From: Lachnospiraceae bacterium
GTDB lineage: Bacteria; Bacillota; Clostridia; Lachnospirales; Lachnospiraceae
NCBI GenBank assembly: GCA_022776305.1
Contig: JALFIB010000160.1
Location: 1-34,885, forward strand
Direction of reading: 5' to 3'
Length of the DNA: 34,885 nucleotides
Position 1 is the stretch's first letter. Each line of letters begins with the position of its first letter. Position numbers and translations under genes: made by a program. The notes under the pieces are model-generated. The model did not search any database. It worked only from the letters and a program-made list of their open reading frames with translations, and was not told where the DNA came from. Positions 22,805-30,269 of this stretch are shown one piece after another.

Positions 22805-22996
22805 ATGTCAGAAAAAAGAGAAAATGTAAAATGGGAAGAACTGAGCCCGGATGACAGGATGAAATATGAGATCGCAGAGGAGCTGGGCCTGCTGGAAAAA
22901 GTCAGGGAGCAGGGATGGAAGTCCCTGTCGGCAAAAGAAACAGGGCGGATCGGCGGACTGATGACAAAGCGGAAAAGGGAGCGAAAGGATTCCTGA
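22805..22996 (+). CDS. Alpha/beta-type small acid-soluble spore protein
   Basis: 63-residue protein that would coat and protect DNA in the dormant spore. KYEIAEELGLLEKV corresponds to the conserved first block (KxExAxELG) and TGRIGGLMTKR to the second (G-x-x-GG-x-x-TK-R), including the site where germination protease would cut after the E-L/E-I region. Highly charged, without Cys or signal. AAAGGAG lies rather far (12 nt) upstream of the ATG. Its stop is 2 nt before the holA start. Its presence indicates a spore-former. Confidence 0.78.
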   Translation: MSEKRENVKWEELSPDDRMKYEIAEELGLLEKVREQGWKSLSAKETGRIGGLMTKRKRERKDS

Positions 22997-22998
22997 TT

Positions 22999-23985
22999 AT
23001 GAAAAACTTAAACGAAGATATTAAAACCGGAAATTTTAAACAAATCTACCTCTTATACGGAGAGGAAGAATATTTGAAGAACCAATATAAAAACAGGCTG
23101 AAGCATGGTATTCTTCCAGAGGGGGATACCATGAATTTCTCCTGTTATGCGGGGAAAGGGATTGACGTACACCAGATTATTGATCAGGCAGAAACGCTGC
23201 CTTTTTTTGCTGACCATCGTCTGATCCTCATAGAAAAAAGCGGATTTTTTAAAAATGCATGCCCGCAGCTTTCCGATTACTTGCCCAAGATGCCTTCGGA
23301 GACCATTTTGGTTTTTGTGGAGGATGAGGTGGACAAGCGGGGAAAACTGTTCAAAGCCGTAAAACAAATAGGCAGGGTAGTGGAGATGGCCCGGCAGGAT
23401 GAGAGGACACTCCAGTCCTGGATCCTTGGGATGCTGAAAAAAGAAAAGAAAAACATAACAGGGGATGCATTAAGGCTGTTCATGGAGAAGGCTGGGGACG
23501 ATATGGAGAATATCGCCAATGAATTAGAAAAATTGCTGTCATTTACATATGGAAGGGATGCAGTTACAGCAGAAGACGTGCAGGAGATCTGTACCGTGAC
23601 CACAGAAAGCCGTGTCTTTGAGATGATACGTGCCGTTGCAGAAAAACGCCAAAAGGAAGCGCTGGATCTTTATTATGATCTGCTGTCACTGAAAGAACCG
23701 CCTATGCGGATCCTTTTTTTGATCGCCCGCCAGTTTAACCAGATGCTGCAGCTTCAGGACCTGAGGGATCAGGGCCTTGATTCCCAGACCATCGCATCGC
23801 GGGCGGGGGTTGCGCCTTTCATTGCAAAAAGGAGTCTGGCACAGGCGGGGCACTTTAAGAAAGAAGAACTCCGTCAGGCGGTGGAAGACTGTGTGGACGC
23901 CGAGGAGGCTGTGAAGACAGGGCGTCTTTCCGACAGCCTTGCGGTGGAAATGTTGATTGTCCGTTACAGCCAAAATCACGGTTAA
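22999..23985 (+). CDS. holA: DNA polymerase III delta subunit
   Basis: Clamp-loader subunit that opens the beta ring, 328 residues, near the usual length. FKQIYLLYGEEEYLKNQYKNRL is the typical HolA start; later landmarks are LPFFADHRLILIEKSGFFK, ILVFVEDEVDKRGKLFK, and NELEKLLSFTYGRDAVTAEDVQEI followed by the C-terminal domain (MRILFLIARQFNQMLQLQDL). The start at 22999 was chosen because the domain begins there and AAAGGA lies 9 nt upstream; the open frame extends back into the spore-protein gene. Confidence 0.93.
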   Translation: MKNLNEDIKTGNFKQIYLLYGEEEYLKNQYKNRLKHGILPEGDTMNFSCYAGKGIDVHQIIDQAETLPFFADHRLILIEKSGFFKNACPQLSDYLPKMPSETILVFVEDEVDKRGKLFKAVKQIGRVVEMARQDERTLQSWILGMLKKEKKNITGDALRLFMEKAGDDMENIANELEKLLSFTYGRDAVTAEDVQEICTVTTESRVFEMIRAVAEKRQKEALDLYYDLLSLKEPPMRILFLIARQFNQMLQLQDLRDQGLDSQTIASRAGVAPFIAKRSLAQAGHFKKEELRQAVEDCVDAEEAVKTGRLSDSLAVEMLIVRYSQNHG

Positions 23986-23999
23986 AACGACATAAATGA

Positions 24000-24070
24000 T
24001 TACGAAAAGAATGGATTTGTGGTATAGTATAGAAAAAAGAAGGGATGCTGCCAATGAAAATTGGCAGCAT
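24000..24070 (+). promoter_or_regulatory. Possible promoter and 11-bp hairpin after holA
   Basis: TTACGA (24000-24005), 17 nt, TATAGT (24023-24028), followed by ATGCTGCCAAT (24045-24055), GAAA, ATTGGCAGCAT (24060-24070), a perfect 11-bp stem with a GNRA-type tetraloop. No T-run follows on plus; on minus the flank is T-rich. The hairpin would sit about 10 nt into any transcript from this promoter. Confidence 0.45.
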
Positions 24071-24113
24071 TCTGCACAAAAAAAGAAAAAACCGGCAGAA
24101 AATAGTGTCCAGA

Positions 24114-24185
24114 TTGACAATGAGGGCATTCTATGGTATGATAACAACATAGTTCCATATATGAGATTAACATTTCCATATATGA
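24114..24185 (+). promoter_or_regulatory. Main promoter and paired operator of sugar operon
   Basis: TTGACA (24114-24119), 17-nt spacer, TATGAT (24137-24142). Just downstream the 12-mer TTCCATATATGA occurs twice, at 24153-24164 and 24174-24185, exactly 21 bp (two helical turns) apart. Each contains the palindrome CATATATG. The position over and after the start site suggests a repressor binding as a pair of dimers. Confidence 0.6.
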
Positions 24186-24221
24186 AATAAACGGATTCAT
24201 TTAAGAAAATAAGGAGGAATA

Positions 24222-25643
24222 ATGATGGACAAACCGGTACTTGGTATTTTGGGATTTTCAGATGGTGATCCTGCTGCACATGAGATGCTGAAAGGAGTCG
24301 TTCAGAAACAGATCGATGCGATCGCAGACGCACTCAGAGCAGACGGACGTGTGGAAGTAGTTGTTGCAGATGATATGGTACATAGTGATAAAACTGCAAA
24401 AGCGTATGCAGAAGAATTAAAGGCAAAGGGCGTAGACGGAACGATATTTGCTTACGGTGTATTTGCATTCCCGGTATTCAGCGTGATCGCTGCCAGACAT
24501 GGCAAAGGCCCGTTCCTCCTTGCTGCACCTCTCAATCCGGATTGGCCGGGTATGGTATCTATGCTGGCAGCCGGCGGCGGACTTGACCATGAGGGAATCG
24601 ACCATTTCCGTGTGGCCGGAGATGTAAAGGAAAAAGACGTTCTTGAGAAGATCGTTACATTTGCAAAATGTGCAAAGGTAGTGAGCCGCTTAAACGGACA
24701 GAAATACGGCCTGATTGGCGGAAGAAGCCTTGGTATGTACAGCTCCACAGTTTCCATGCAGGATTGGCAGGATCAGTTCGGTGTTGACGTAGAGCACATC
24801 GACCAGCTGGAGATCGTGCGTAAGGCTGAAGAAGTTGATGAGGCACAGGTTGAAAAGGCATTCAACTGGCTGACAGAGAACGTAGGAAAGATTGAGTACA
24901 ACGGCACTTCTTTCACACCGGAAAAACTGAAGACACAGATCCGCCACTACGAAGCTACAAAGAAGATCATCGAAGAAAACGAACTGGACTTTGTAGGAGT
25001 AAAATGCCACTATGAGATGAGCGCACATTATTGTACACAGTGTCTGAGTGCAGCATTCCTGAACGACCCGTACGATTGGGACGGCCCGAAGAAACCATTT
25101 GTCTGTGCATGTGAGGCAGACTCCGATGCAGCACTGACCATGCAGATCCTGAATCTTCTCACCGGCGATCCCGTTATCTTTATGGATGTTCGCCATTGGG
25201 ATCAGGAGAACGGCGTTATGGAATTCTGTAACTGTGGTTCCCAGTCTACTTATTATGCAGAAGCAAGCGACGACTTTAAAGAGAATCTTGCAAAGGTTAC
25301 TCTGTATCCGGCACTTGACCTGTATCCGGGCGGAGGCTGCCATGTAAACCTGCAGACAAAGCCGGGTCAGGCTACCATCGCAAGACTTTGCAGAAGAAAG
25401 ACAGAGAAAGGTGAGAGATACTACATGACCATTATTCCGTGTGAGTTTGTGGAACTTCCGAAAGAGAGAGAAAAACTCACTACGATGGAATGGCCGCATG
25501 TATTTGCAAAACTTCCGTTCGACCACAACATTTTCCTGGAGCGTTTCGGTGCGAACCACTGCCATGCAGTTTACGGCGACCATGTAGAAGAATTAAAGAC
25601 GATCTGCAGAATGCTCGATGTTGATGTGGAGATGTACAGCTAA
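24222..25643 (+). CDS. FucI/AraA-family sugar isomerase
   Basis: Predicted metal-dependent aldose-ketose isomerase of the L-fucose/L-arabinose isomerase superfamily (COG2407 type), cytoplasmic. 473 residues, shorter than E. coli FucI (591). CEADSDAALTMQIL places a metal-binding Glu at 298, and FMDVRHWD an Asp at 322; their spacing of 24 equals that of the E337/D361 pair in E. coli FucI. A late His (446 or 448, in GANHCHAVYGDH) can be the third ligand. Strong AAGGAGG upstream. It heads an operon with DhaK, DhaL and an RpiB-like isomerase, so the substrate is more likely a tetrose or other short sugar than fucose. Substrate not proven. Confidence 0.85.
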   Translation: MMDKPVLGILGFSDGDPAAHEMLKGVVQKQIDAIADALRADGRVEVVVADDMVHSDKTAKAYAEELKAKGVDGTIFAYGVFAFPVFSVIAARHGKGPFLLAAPLNPDWPGMVSMLAAGGGLDHEGIDHFRVAGDVKEKDVLEKIVTFAKCAKVVSRLNGQKYGLIGGRSLGMYSSTVSMQDWQDQFGVDVEHIDQLEIVRKAEEVDEAQVEKAFNWLTENVGKIEYNGTSFTPEKLKTQIRHYEATKKIIEENELDFVGVKCHYEMSAHYCTQCLSAAFLNDPYDWDGPKKPFVCACEADSDAALTMQILNLLTGDPVIFMDVRHWDQENGVMEFCNCGSQSTYYAEASDDFKENLAKVTLYPALDLYPGGGCHVNLQTKPGQATIARLCRRKTEKGERYYMTIIPCEFVELPKEREKLTTMEWPHVFAKLPFDHNIFLERFGANHCHAVYGDHVEELKTICRMLDVDVEMYS

Positions 25644-25734
25644 GATATGATGGCGCGCTGCATAGGCGGAAAGCAGCGAAGATCGCAGGAATATCCGGCA
25701 AAATCATAAGAATACGTATTGACCAGCAGCCGTT

Positions 25735-25779
25735 CAGAGCCGGACACCGTAAGGTGGTGGGCTCTGGGCGTTTGCCCAG
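25735..25779 (+). other. Overlapping hairpins between isomerase and dhaK
   Basis: CAGAGCC (25735-25741) pairs with GGCTCTG (25760-25766), with an inner CACC/GGTG stem on a GTAA loop. CTGGGC (25764-25769) pairs with GCCCAG (25774-25779). The two share three bases. They stand in a 160-nt gap inside an otherwise tight operon, just before the dhaK ribosome binding site, and could set mRNA ends or dhaK translation. Confidence 0.5.
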
Positions 25780-25803
25780 TTTATAAAAAAGGAGAAACCA
25801 GTT

Positions 25804-26799
25804 ATGCAGAGAATTTTAAATGATCCGGATAATATCGTTGACGAGATGCTTAAAGGCTTTTTAAAAGCACATAGTGATATTGTAGAAGCAACAGATAACC
25901 CGCGCGTAGCAAAAGCAAAAAATATTCCGGAAGGAAAAGTAGGTGTGGTTACAGGTGGCGGTTCAGGCCATAAGCCGGCATTTATCGGATACGTTGGACA
26001 GAACATGTGTGATGCTGTAGCAGTAGGTGAGATCTGTTCATCCCCTACAGCAGCTGCATTTCTTGATGCATTCAAAGCAGCAGATCAGGGTAACGGTGTT
26101 GCTTGTTTGTACGGAAACTATTCCGGTGACAATATGAATGTTAAGATGGCAGTGAAGATGGCAAAGAGAGAAGGCATCACAGTTAAGACTGTAGTGGCAA
26201 ACGATGACGTTGCATCTGCTCCGAAGGACCAGAGAGAAAAACGTCGTGGTGTGGCAGGCGAAGTCCTGATGTGGAAAGTAGGCGGAGCAAAAGCTGCAAA
26301 AGGCGGTACACTTGATGAAGTAATCGCTGCTGCACAGAAAGCCATTGACAATACACGAAGCGTAGGTATCGGCTTGACACCGTGTACACTTCCCGCAGTA
26401 GGACATCCGAACTTTGAGATCAAAGACGGCACCATGGAAGTTGGTATCGGACATCATGGCGAGCCGGGTATCGAAGTATGCCCGCTGGAAGATGCGCACC
26501 ATATGGCAAAGAGAATGGTAGACATCGTTCTTCCGGATTACCCGTTTGAAGCTGGGGATGAAGTTGTAGTACTTGTTTCTGGACTTGGCGCTACACCGGT
26601 TATGGAGCTTTACGTTCTTTACGATGAGATCGACCAGCTCCTTCAGGAAAAAGGTATTAAGACACATAAAGCATACGTAGGAAATTATTTCACATCTCTT
26701 GAGATGATGGGTGCTACATTGACAATCATGAAGCTGGATGATGAGCTGAAAGAGCTGATCGATATGCCGGCAAACTGCATGGGATTACATCAGAACTAA
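25804..26799 (+). CDS. dhaK: Dihydroxyacetone kinase-type subunit DhaK
   Basis: Substrate-binding subunit of a DhaK/DhaL two-part kinase, 331 residues. GGGSGHKP (51-58, His56) and GNYSGDNMN (104-112, Asp109) are the active-site motifs. The His that binds the ketose covalently is His218 in GIGHHGEPG; the residue before it is His, where E. coli DhaK has Ile as far as I remember. DhaK proteins phosphorylate dihydroxyacetone, and relatives act on erythrulose. AAAAAGGAG precedes the start. No DhaM phosphotransfer gene is adjacent, so the phosphoryl donor (ATP or PEP-derived) is open. Confidence 0.93.
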   Translation: MQRILNDPDNIVDEMLKGFLKAHSDIVEATDNPRVAKAKNIPEGKVGVVTGGGSGHKPAFIGYVGQNMCDAVAVGEICSSPTAAAFLDAFKAADQGNGVACLYGNYSGDNMNVKMAVKMAKREGITVKTVVANDDVASAPKDQREKRRGVAGEVLMWKVGGAKAAKGGTLDEVIAAAQKAIDNTRSVGIGLTPCTLPAVGHPNFEIKDGTMEVGIGHHGEPGIEVCPLEDAHHMAKRMVDIVLPDYPFEAGDEVVVLVSGLGATPVMELYVLYDEIDQLLQEKGIKTHKAYVGNYFTSLEMMGATLTIMKLDDELKELIDMPANCMGLHQN

Positions 26800-26813
26800 G
26801 CGGGAGGATCACA

Positions 26814-27452
26814 ATGAGTACATTTAAAAATGAAAAGGGCAGCCCTGTCCTGATGAAAATGGTAAAAGCAATTCAGGATAACAAGGCTTATCTTGGTGAA
26901 GTAGATGGCCTGATCGGCGACGGCGACCACGGAATGAACATGAACAAAGGCTTCACTCTGTTTGAAAAAGAGTATGAAGGTCAGGAGTTCACATTTGCAG
27001 ACGGCCTTGACAATCTTGGAAATATTCTGTTCACACAGATCGGCGGTTCCATGGGACCGATCTACGGAACGATTTTTATGGACATGGCAGAAGCAGGTTC
27101 TGAGCTTGATGAGATCTCAGTAAAGGATCTTGGCGATATGCTTGCAGCAGGCCTTGCAGGTCTTCAGGAGATCGTAGAAGCACAGGTTGGGGACAAGACA
27201 TTGGTTGATACCCTTTCACCGGCAGTGGATGCACTGAAAGCAGCAGCAGAGGCAGGAACAGATATGCCGCAGGCCCTCGAAGAGATGAAAGCTGCAGCCC
27301 AGAAGGGTATGGAATCTACAAAAGACCTTGTAGCAAAATTCGGACGTTCCAGCCGTCTCGGCGAGCGTTCCAGAGGTGTTCTTGACGCAGGAAGTGTTTC
27401 CTGCTGCATCATCCTGCAGGCTATGGCAGACGGAATTGCAGAGAACCTGTAA
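26814..27452 (+). CDS. dhaL: Dihydroxyacetone kinase-type subunit DhaL
   Basis: Nucleotide-binding subunit of the kinase, 212 residues, all-helical. GDGDHGMNMNKGF (35-47) holds the aspartates that bind magnesium and the nucleotide; GGSMGPIYG is the next conserved loop; RSSRLGERSRGVLDAGS is the C-terminal family motif. It follows dhaK by 14 nt behind GGGAGG. Confidence 0.93.
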   Translation: MSTFKNEKGSPVLMKMVKAIQDNKAYLGEVDGLIGDGDHGMNMNKGFTLFEKEYEGQEFTFADGLDNLGNILFTQIGGSMGPIYGTIFMDMAEAGSELDEISVKDLGDMLAAGLAGLQEIVEAQVGDKTLVDTLSPAVDALKAAAEAGTDMPQALEEMKAAAQKGMESTKDLVAKFGRSSRLGERSRGVLDAGSVSCCIILQAMADGIAENL

Positions 27453-27459
27453 TCATATT

Positions 27460-27492
27460 TTTGGAAGTGCCCTGTAAGCGGGTTCTTCCAAA
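27460..27492 (+). other. Hairpin between dhaL and rpiB-like gene
   Basis: TTTGGAAG (27460-27467) pairs with CTTCCAAA (27485-27492), with an inner CCC/GGG. No T-run follows, so it is more likely a processing or stability element than a terminator. The ribosome binding site of the next gene follows within 20 nt. Confidence 0.5.
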
Positions 27493-27522
27493 TATTCAGA
27501 ACTGATCAAGGAGGAGATCCAT

Positions 27523-27960
27523 ATGAAAATCGCAATTGGATGTGATCCGAATGCAACGGAATATAAAAAGATGCTGATTCCTTTCGTAGAAAGCCTTGGC
27601 CATGAAGTGACAGACTTTGGAAGCGATGACCCCATCTACGCAAATGTGGCAATTGAAGTTGCAGAGGCAGTAGCAGCAAAGAAATTTGACAGAGGTATCC
27701 TTTTCTGCGGCACAGGTATCGGCGTGATGCTGGCCGCAAATAAGGTAAAAGGCGCTTATGCAGCAGTTGTCAGTGATGTTTACTCGGCACAGCGGGCTTG
27801 CCTGAGCAACAACTGCAATATCATCACACTGGGTGCACAGGTGACAGGATACAAGCTGGCAGAAGAAGTGATCCGTGCATATCTTGCAGAGACATACGTA
27901 TACAATGAGCGTTCCGGAAAGAAAGTGGACCGTATCGTAGAGTACGAGAGAGAGCACTGA
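27523..27960 (+). CDS. RpiB/LacAB-family phosphosugar isomerase (tetrose type?)
   Basis: Aldose-ketose phosphosugar isomerase, 145 residues, the usual length. The active-site thiol is Cys62 in FCGTGIGVMLAANKV. Two motifs I expect in ribose-5-phosphate isomerase B are absent: the N-terminal DHxG is CDPNATEYK here, and the EHND region is LSNNCNIITLG. From memory, LSNN-x-QIIT-like sequences mark erythrose/erythrulose-4-phosphate isomerases (EryI/DerI). With DhaKL upstream this suggests conversion of erythrulose 4-phosphate to erythrose 4-phosphate. A database label of RpiB would be right for the family but may be wrong for the substrate. Strong AAGGAGGAG before the start. Confidence 0.85.
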   Translation: MKIAIGCDPNATEYKKMLIPFVESLGHEVTDFGSDDPIYANVAIEVAEAVAAKKFDRGILFCGTGIGVMLAANKVKGAYAAVVSDVYSAQRACLSNNCNIITLGAQVTGYKLAEEVIRAYLAETYVYNERSGKKVDRIVEYEREH

Positions 27961-28030
27961 TAGAAAGAAAAGGGTGCCATGGTATAAGACCATGGGCCAT
28001 ATCTGAATCAAGAAAATAAGAAACGAAGAA

Positions 28031-28087
28031 AATACCCTGAACATTTGGGACAGACGAAAGAAAGTTCCGATGCTCAGGGTATTTTTT
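28031..28087. terminator. Bidirectional terminator between rpiB-like and hemolysin III genes
   Basis: AATACCCTGA (28031-28040) pairs perfectly with TCAGGGTATT (28074-28083), followed by a run of T on plus. On minus the stem is followed by TTTTCTTC. The 3' side overlaps the stop codon of the hemolysin III gene. A smaller CCATGGT/ACCATGG hairpin stands at 27977-27995. Confidence 0.75.
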
Positions 28088-28736
28088 AGATGATGAACTG
28101 ATACATACAAATGAAATGGCAGATACTTCCGGCCATTACAAACAGATGGAAGATCTCATGGGAACCGAAATTTTTGTGAAGCTGGTTAAACAGGGGAAGC
28201 TTCAGTGCGTAAATAACGCCTCCCACGGTGTAGAAGATCCCTCCTGCTAAAAGCCAGAGGAAAGCCGGTGTGGAAAGCTGTGTCAGCAGCTGGCCAAATA
28301 CAGAGAGGCAGGCCCATCCCATGGCAATATATATAATAGAAGAAAACCATTTCGGACATGTGACCCAGAGAGCCTTAATGATCATACCGGCTGCGGCGAT
28401 GGCCCATACTGTGACAAGGAGGGTATGCCCGGAGTGGGGCTCAAGTACCAGCAGGCATACGGGAGTGTAGGAACCGGCGATCAATACGAAGATCATCATA
28501 TGGTCGATCTTGCGGAAAAACTTTAATTTCCGGCCGCTTAAATTAACAGAATGGTACAGTGTACTAGCGCCGTATAAAAGGATCATACTGGTCATAAAGA
28601 CAGCCATAGCCAGGACTCCCATGCGCCCTGCTCCAATGGCTGCTTTTAAAAGCAGCGGTACCGAAGCGAAAAGGGCGAGCATCATGCCAATAAAATGTGT
28701 GATGGCACTGCCCGGTTCGCGGATTGTGATTGTCAT
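28086..28736 (-). CDS. Hemolysin III / PAQR-family membrane protein
   Basis: Seven-helix membrane protein, 216 residues. Family motifs: EPGSAITHFIG at the start; SMILLYGASTLYHSVN; FRKIDHMMIFVLIAGSYTP; and at the end HEIFHLFVMAGSICH, giving the Ser, Asp and His residues thought to bind a metal ion in PAQR proteins. Despite the name, bacterial members are housekeeping membrane proteins with uncertain hydrolase or lipid-homeostasis roles. ACGGAGGTG precedes the start. It separates the sugar operon from the ABC importer and faces away from the importer. Confidence 0.9.
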   Translation of the reverse strand: MTITIREPGSAITHFIGMMLALFASVPLLLKAAIGAGRMGVLAMAVFMTSMILLYGASTLYHSVNLSGRKLKFFRKIDHMMIFVLIAGSYTPVCLLVLEPHSGHTLLVTVWAIAAAGMIIKALWVTCPKWFSSIIYIAMGWACLSVFGQLLTQLSTPAFLWLLAGGIFYTVGGVIYALKLPLFNQLHKNFGSHEIFHLFVMAGSICHFICMYQFII

Positions 28737-28803
28737 AAGAACACCTCCGTATCATAAATGAAACACATCATGTAGTTATTAAAACTATATTAAATATATT
28801 CAA

Positions 28804-28832
28804 ATACTATCACTTATATTCGAACGTGTCAA
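28804..28832 (-). promoter_or_regulatory. Promoter for hemolysin III gene
   Basis: Minus strand: TTGACA (28827-28832), 17-nt spacer, TAGTAT (28804-28809). Confidence 0.65.
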
Positions 28833-28887
28833 TGGAAAAAATATGAAGTTTTTTTGTGTTTTTGGTAAAAAAGGGGTAAAGAATGAA

Positions 28888-28916
28888 TTGACACTCATAG
28901 AAAAATATTATACAGT
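28888..28916 (+). promoter_or_regulatory. Promoter for BMP-type ABC importer
   Basis: TTGACA (28888-28893), 17-nt spacer, TACAGT (28911-28916). Downstream the 9-mer GATTACCAT is repeated in tandem (28939-28956), directly before AGGAGG, and may be a regulatory site. Confidence 0.65.
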
Positions 28917-28973
28917 AGAAAGGTAGTTTTAATGTTCTGATTACCATGATTACCATTATGAGGAGGAAAAGAA

Positions 28974-30155
28974 ATGAAGATCAGGAAATTACTTGCATTA
29001 TCAATGACTGCTGTGATGACAGCTTCTTTTGCAGTTTGCGGTGTCAATGCAGAAGAGGGCGGTGTGGCAAAAGAGGACGTGAAAGTCGGCGTTATCTACA
29101 TCGGCGATGAGAATGAAGGCTACACAGCAGCTCATATGGCTGGTATTGATGAAATGCAGGAAGCTCTCGGCTTAGAGGATTCACAGATTATCGAAAAAAC
29201 ATTGATTGGTGAAGACGAAGGTTGTGCAGATGCTGCATATGACCTGGCTGATCAGGGATGCCAGATCGTATTTGCGAACAGCTTTGGACATGAGACTTAT
29301 ATGCTGGAAGCAGCAGCAGAGTATCCGGATGTACAGTTCTGCCACGCTACAGGATATCAGGCAGCAATGAGCGGACTTTCCAACATGCATAACTACTTTA
29401 CATCTGTATATGAATCACGTTACGTATCCGGTGTCGTTGCAGGTATGAAGCTGAATGAGATGGTAGAAGACGGAACCATCACAGCAGACCAGCTGAAGAT
29501 CGGTTATGTAGGCGCTTATCCGTATGCTGAGGTTATTTCCGGTTATACATCATTCTTCCTCGGTGCCAGAAGCGTTTGCCCGGATGCCACAATGGAAGTA
29601 AAATACACAAATAGCTGGGCAAGCTTTGACCTTGAAAAAGAATGTGCAGAAGCACTGATCGCAGATGGCTGCGTACTGATCAGCCAGCATGCAGATACCA
29701 CAGGTGCTCCGACAGCTTGTGAGGCTGCAGGCGTTCCGGTCGTTGGATACAACATTTCTATGATCGAGACTGCTCCCACACAGGCACTGACATCTGCATC
29801 CATCAACTGGGGCCCGTACTACACATATGCAGTACAGAGCGTTATGGATGGTACACCGATCGACACAGACTGGTGTAAAGGATATGCAGACGGCGCTGAC
29901 AAGATCACAGAGCTGAATACAGCTGCTATTGCAGAAGGTACAGAAGAAAAGGTTGCAGAGGTTGAGGCAGCGATCATCGACGGTTCCTTGAAAGTATTTG
30001 ATACATCTACATTCACAGTAGATGGTGAGACAGTTGAGACATATGAGAAGAACGGTATTGAGTACATTTCTGACGGATATTTCCATGAGTCAGAATTCGG
30101 TTCAGCACCGGCATTCGACCTTGCAATTGATGGAATCACATCTATCACTGAGTAA
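28974..30155 (+). CDS. BMP-family ABC substrate-binding protein
   Basis: Extracytoplasmic binding protein of the BMP/PnrA/Med family, 393 residues. A signal peptide covers about residues 1-26 (KIRKLLALSMTAVMTASF, cleavage probably after VNA). The only Cys near it, in FAVCG, does not make a good lipobox, which is odd since most Gram-positive members are lipoproteins. The fold shows KVGVIYIGDENEGYT, QIVFANSFGHE, NYFTSVYESRYVSGVVAGM, CVLISQHADTTGAP and the C-terminal block of the family. Known BMP proteins bind nucleosides, but some systems carry other ligands. The ligand here is unknown; the nearby sugar operon suggests a short sugar. Confidence 0.9.
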   Translation: MKIRKLLALSMTAVMTASFAVCGVNAEEGGVAKEDVKVGVIYIGDENEGYTAAHMAGIDEMQEALGLEDSQIIEKTLIGEDEGCADAAYDLADQGCQIVFANSFGHETYMLEAAAEYPDVQFCHATGYQAAMSGLSNMHNYFTSVYESRYVSGVVAGMKLNEMVEDGTITADQLKIGYVGAYPYAEVISGYTSFFLGARSVCPDATMEVKYTNSWASFDLEKECAEALIADGCVLISQHADTTGAPTACEAAGVPVVGYNISMIETAPTQALTSASINWGPYYTYAVQSVMDGTPIDTDWCKGYADGADKITELNTAAIAEGTEEKVAEVEAAIIDGSLKVFDTSTFTVDGETVETYEKNGIEYISDGYFHESEFGSAPAFDLAIDGITSITE

Positions 30156-30195
30156 GGAAGAAACCATCGACAAAAGAAGAATTAGAAAATGAAAT

Positions 30196-30229
30196 CAAGG
30201 GTGCTGTGAAGCTGTTTCCAGCACCCTTG
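30196..30229 (+). terminator. Hairpin between binding-protein and ATPase genes
   Basis: CAAGGGTGCTG (30196-30206) pairs perfectly with CAGCACCCTTG (30219-30229), with a 12-nt loop. Only a weak T stretch follows, so it probably acts as a partial terminator or 3' stabiliser, allowing more binding protein than ATPase, as is common in ABC importer operons. Confidence 0.6.
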
Positions 30230-30269
30230 CGTTTGCATAGCAGAAAAAAACAGCGGAAGGAGCACTCAC

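Noticed and set aside
24044-24070. Rho-independent terminator of holA
   Set aside because: The 11-bp stem is strong, but no T-run follows on the plus strand, and a promoter-like sequence lies just before it.
27961-28000. CCATGGT/ACCATGG hairpin as terminator of the sugar operon
   Set aside because: Short and without a T-run; the 10-bp stem at 28031-28083 with a T-run is the better terminator.
28086-28736. Toxin (hemolysin)
   Set aside because: Hemolysin III is a historical name; the sequence is a PAQR-type seven-helix membrane protein found in many harmless bacteria.
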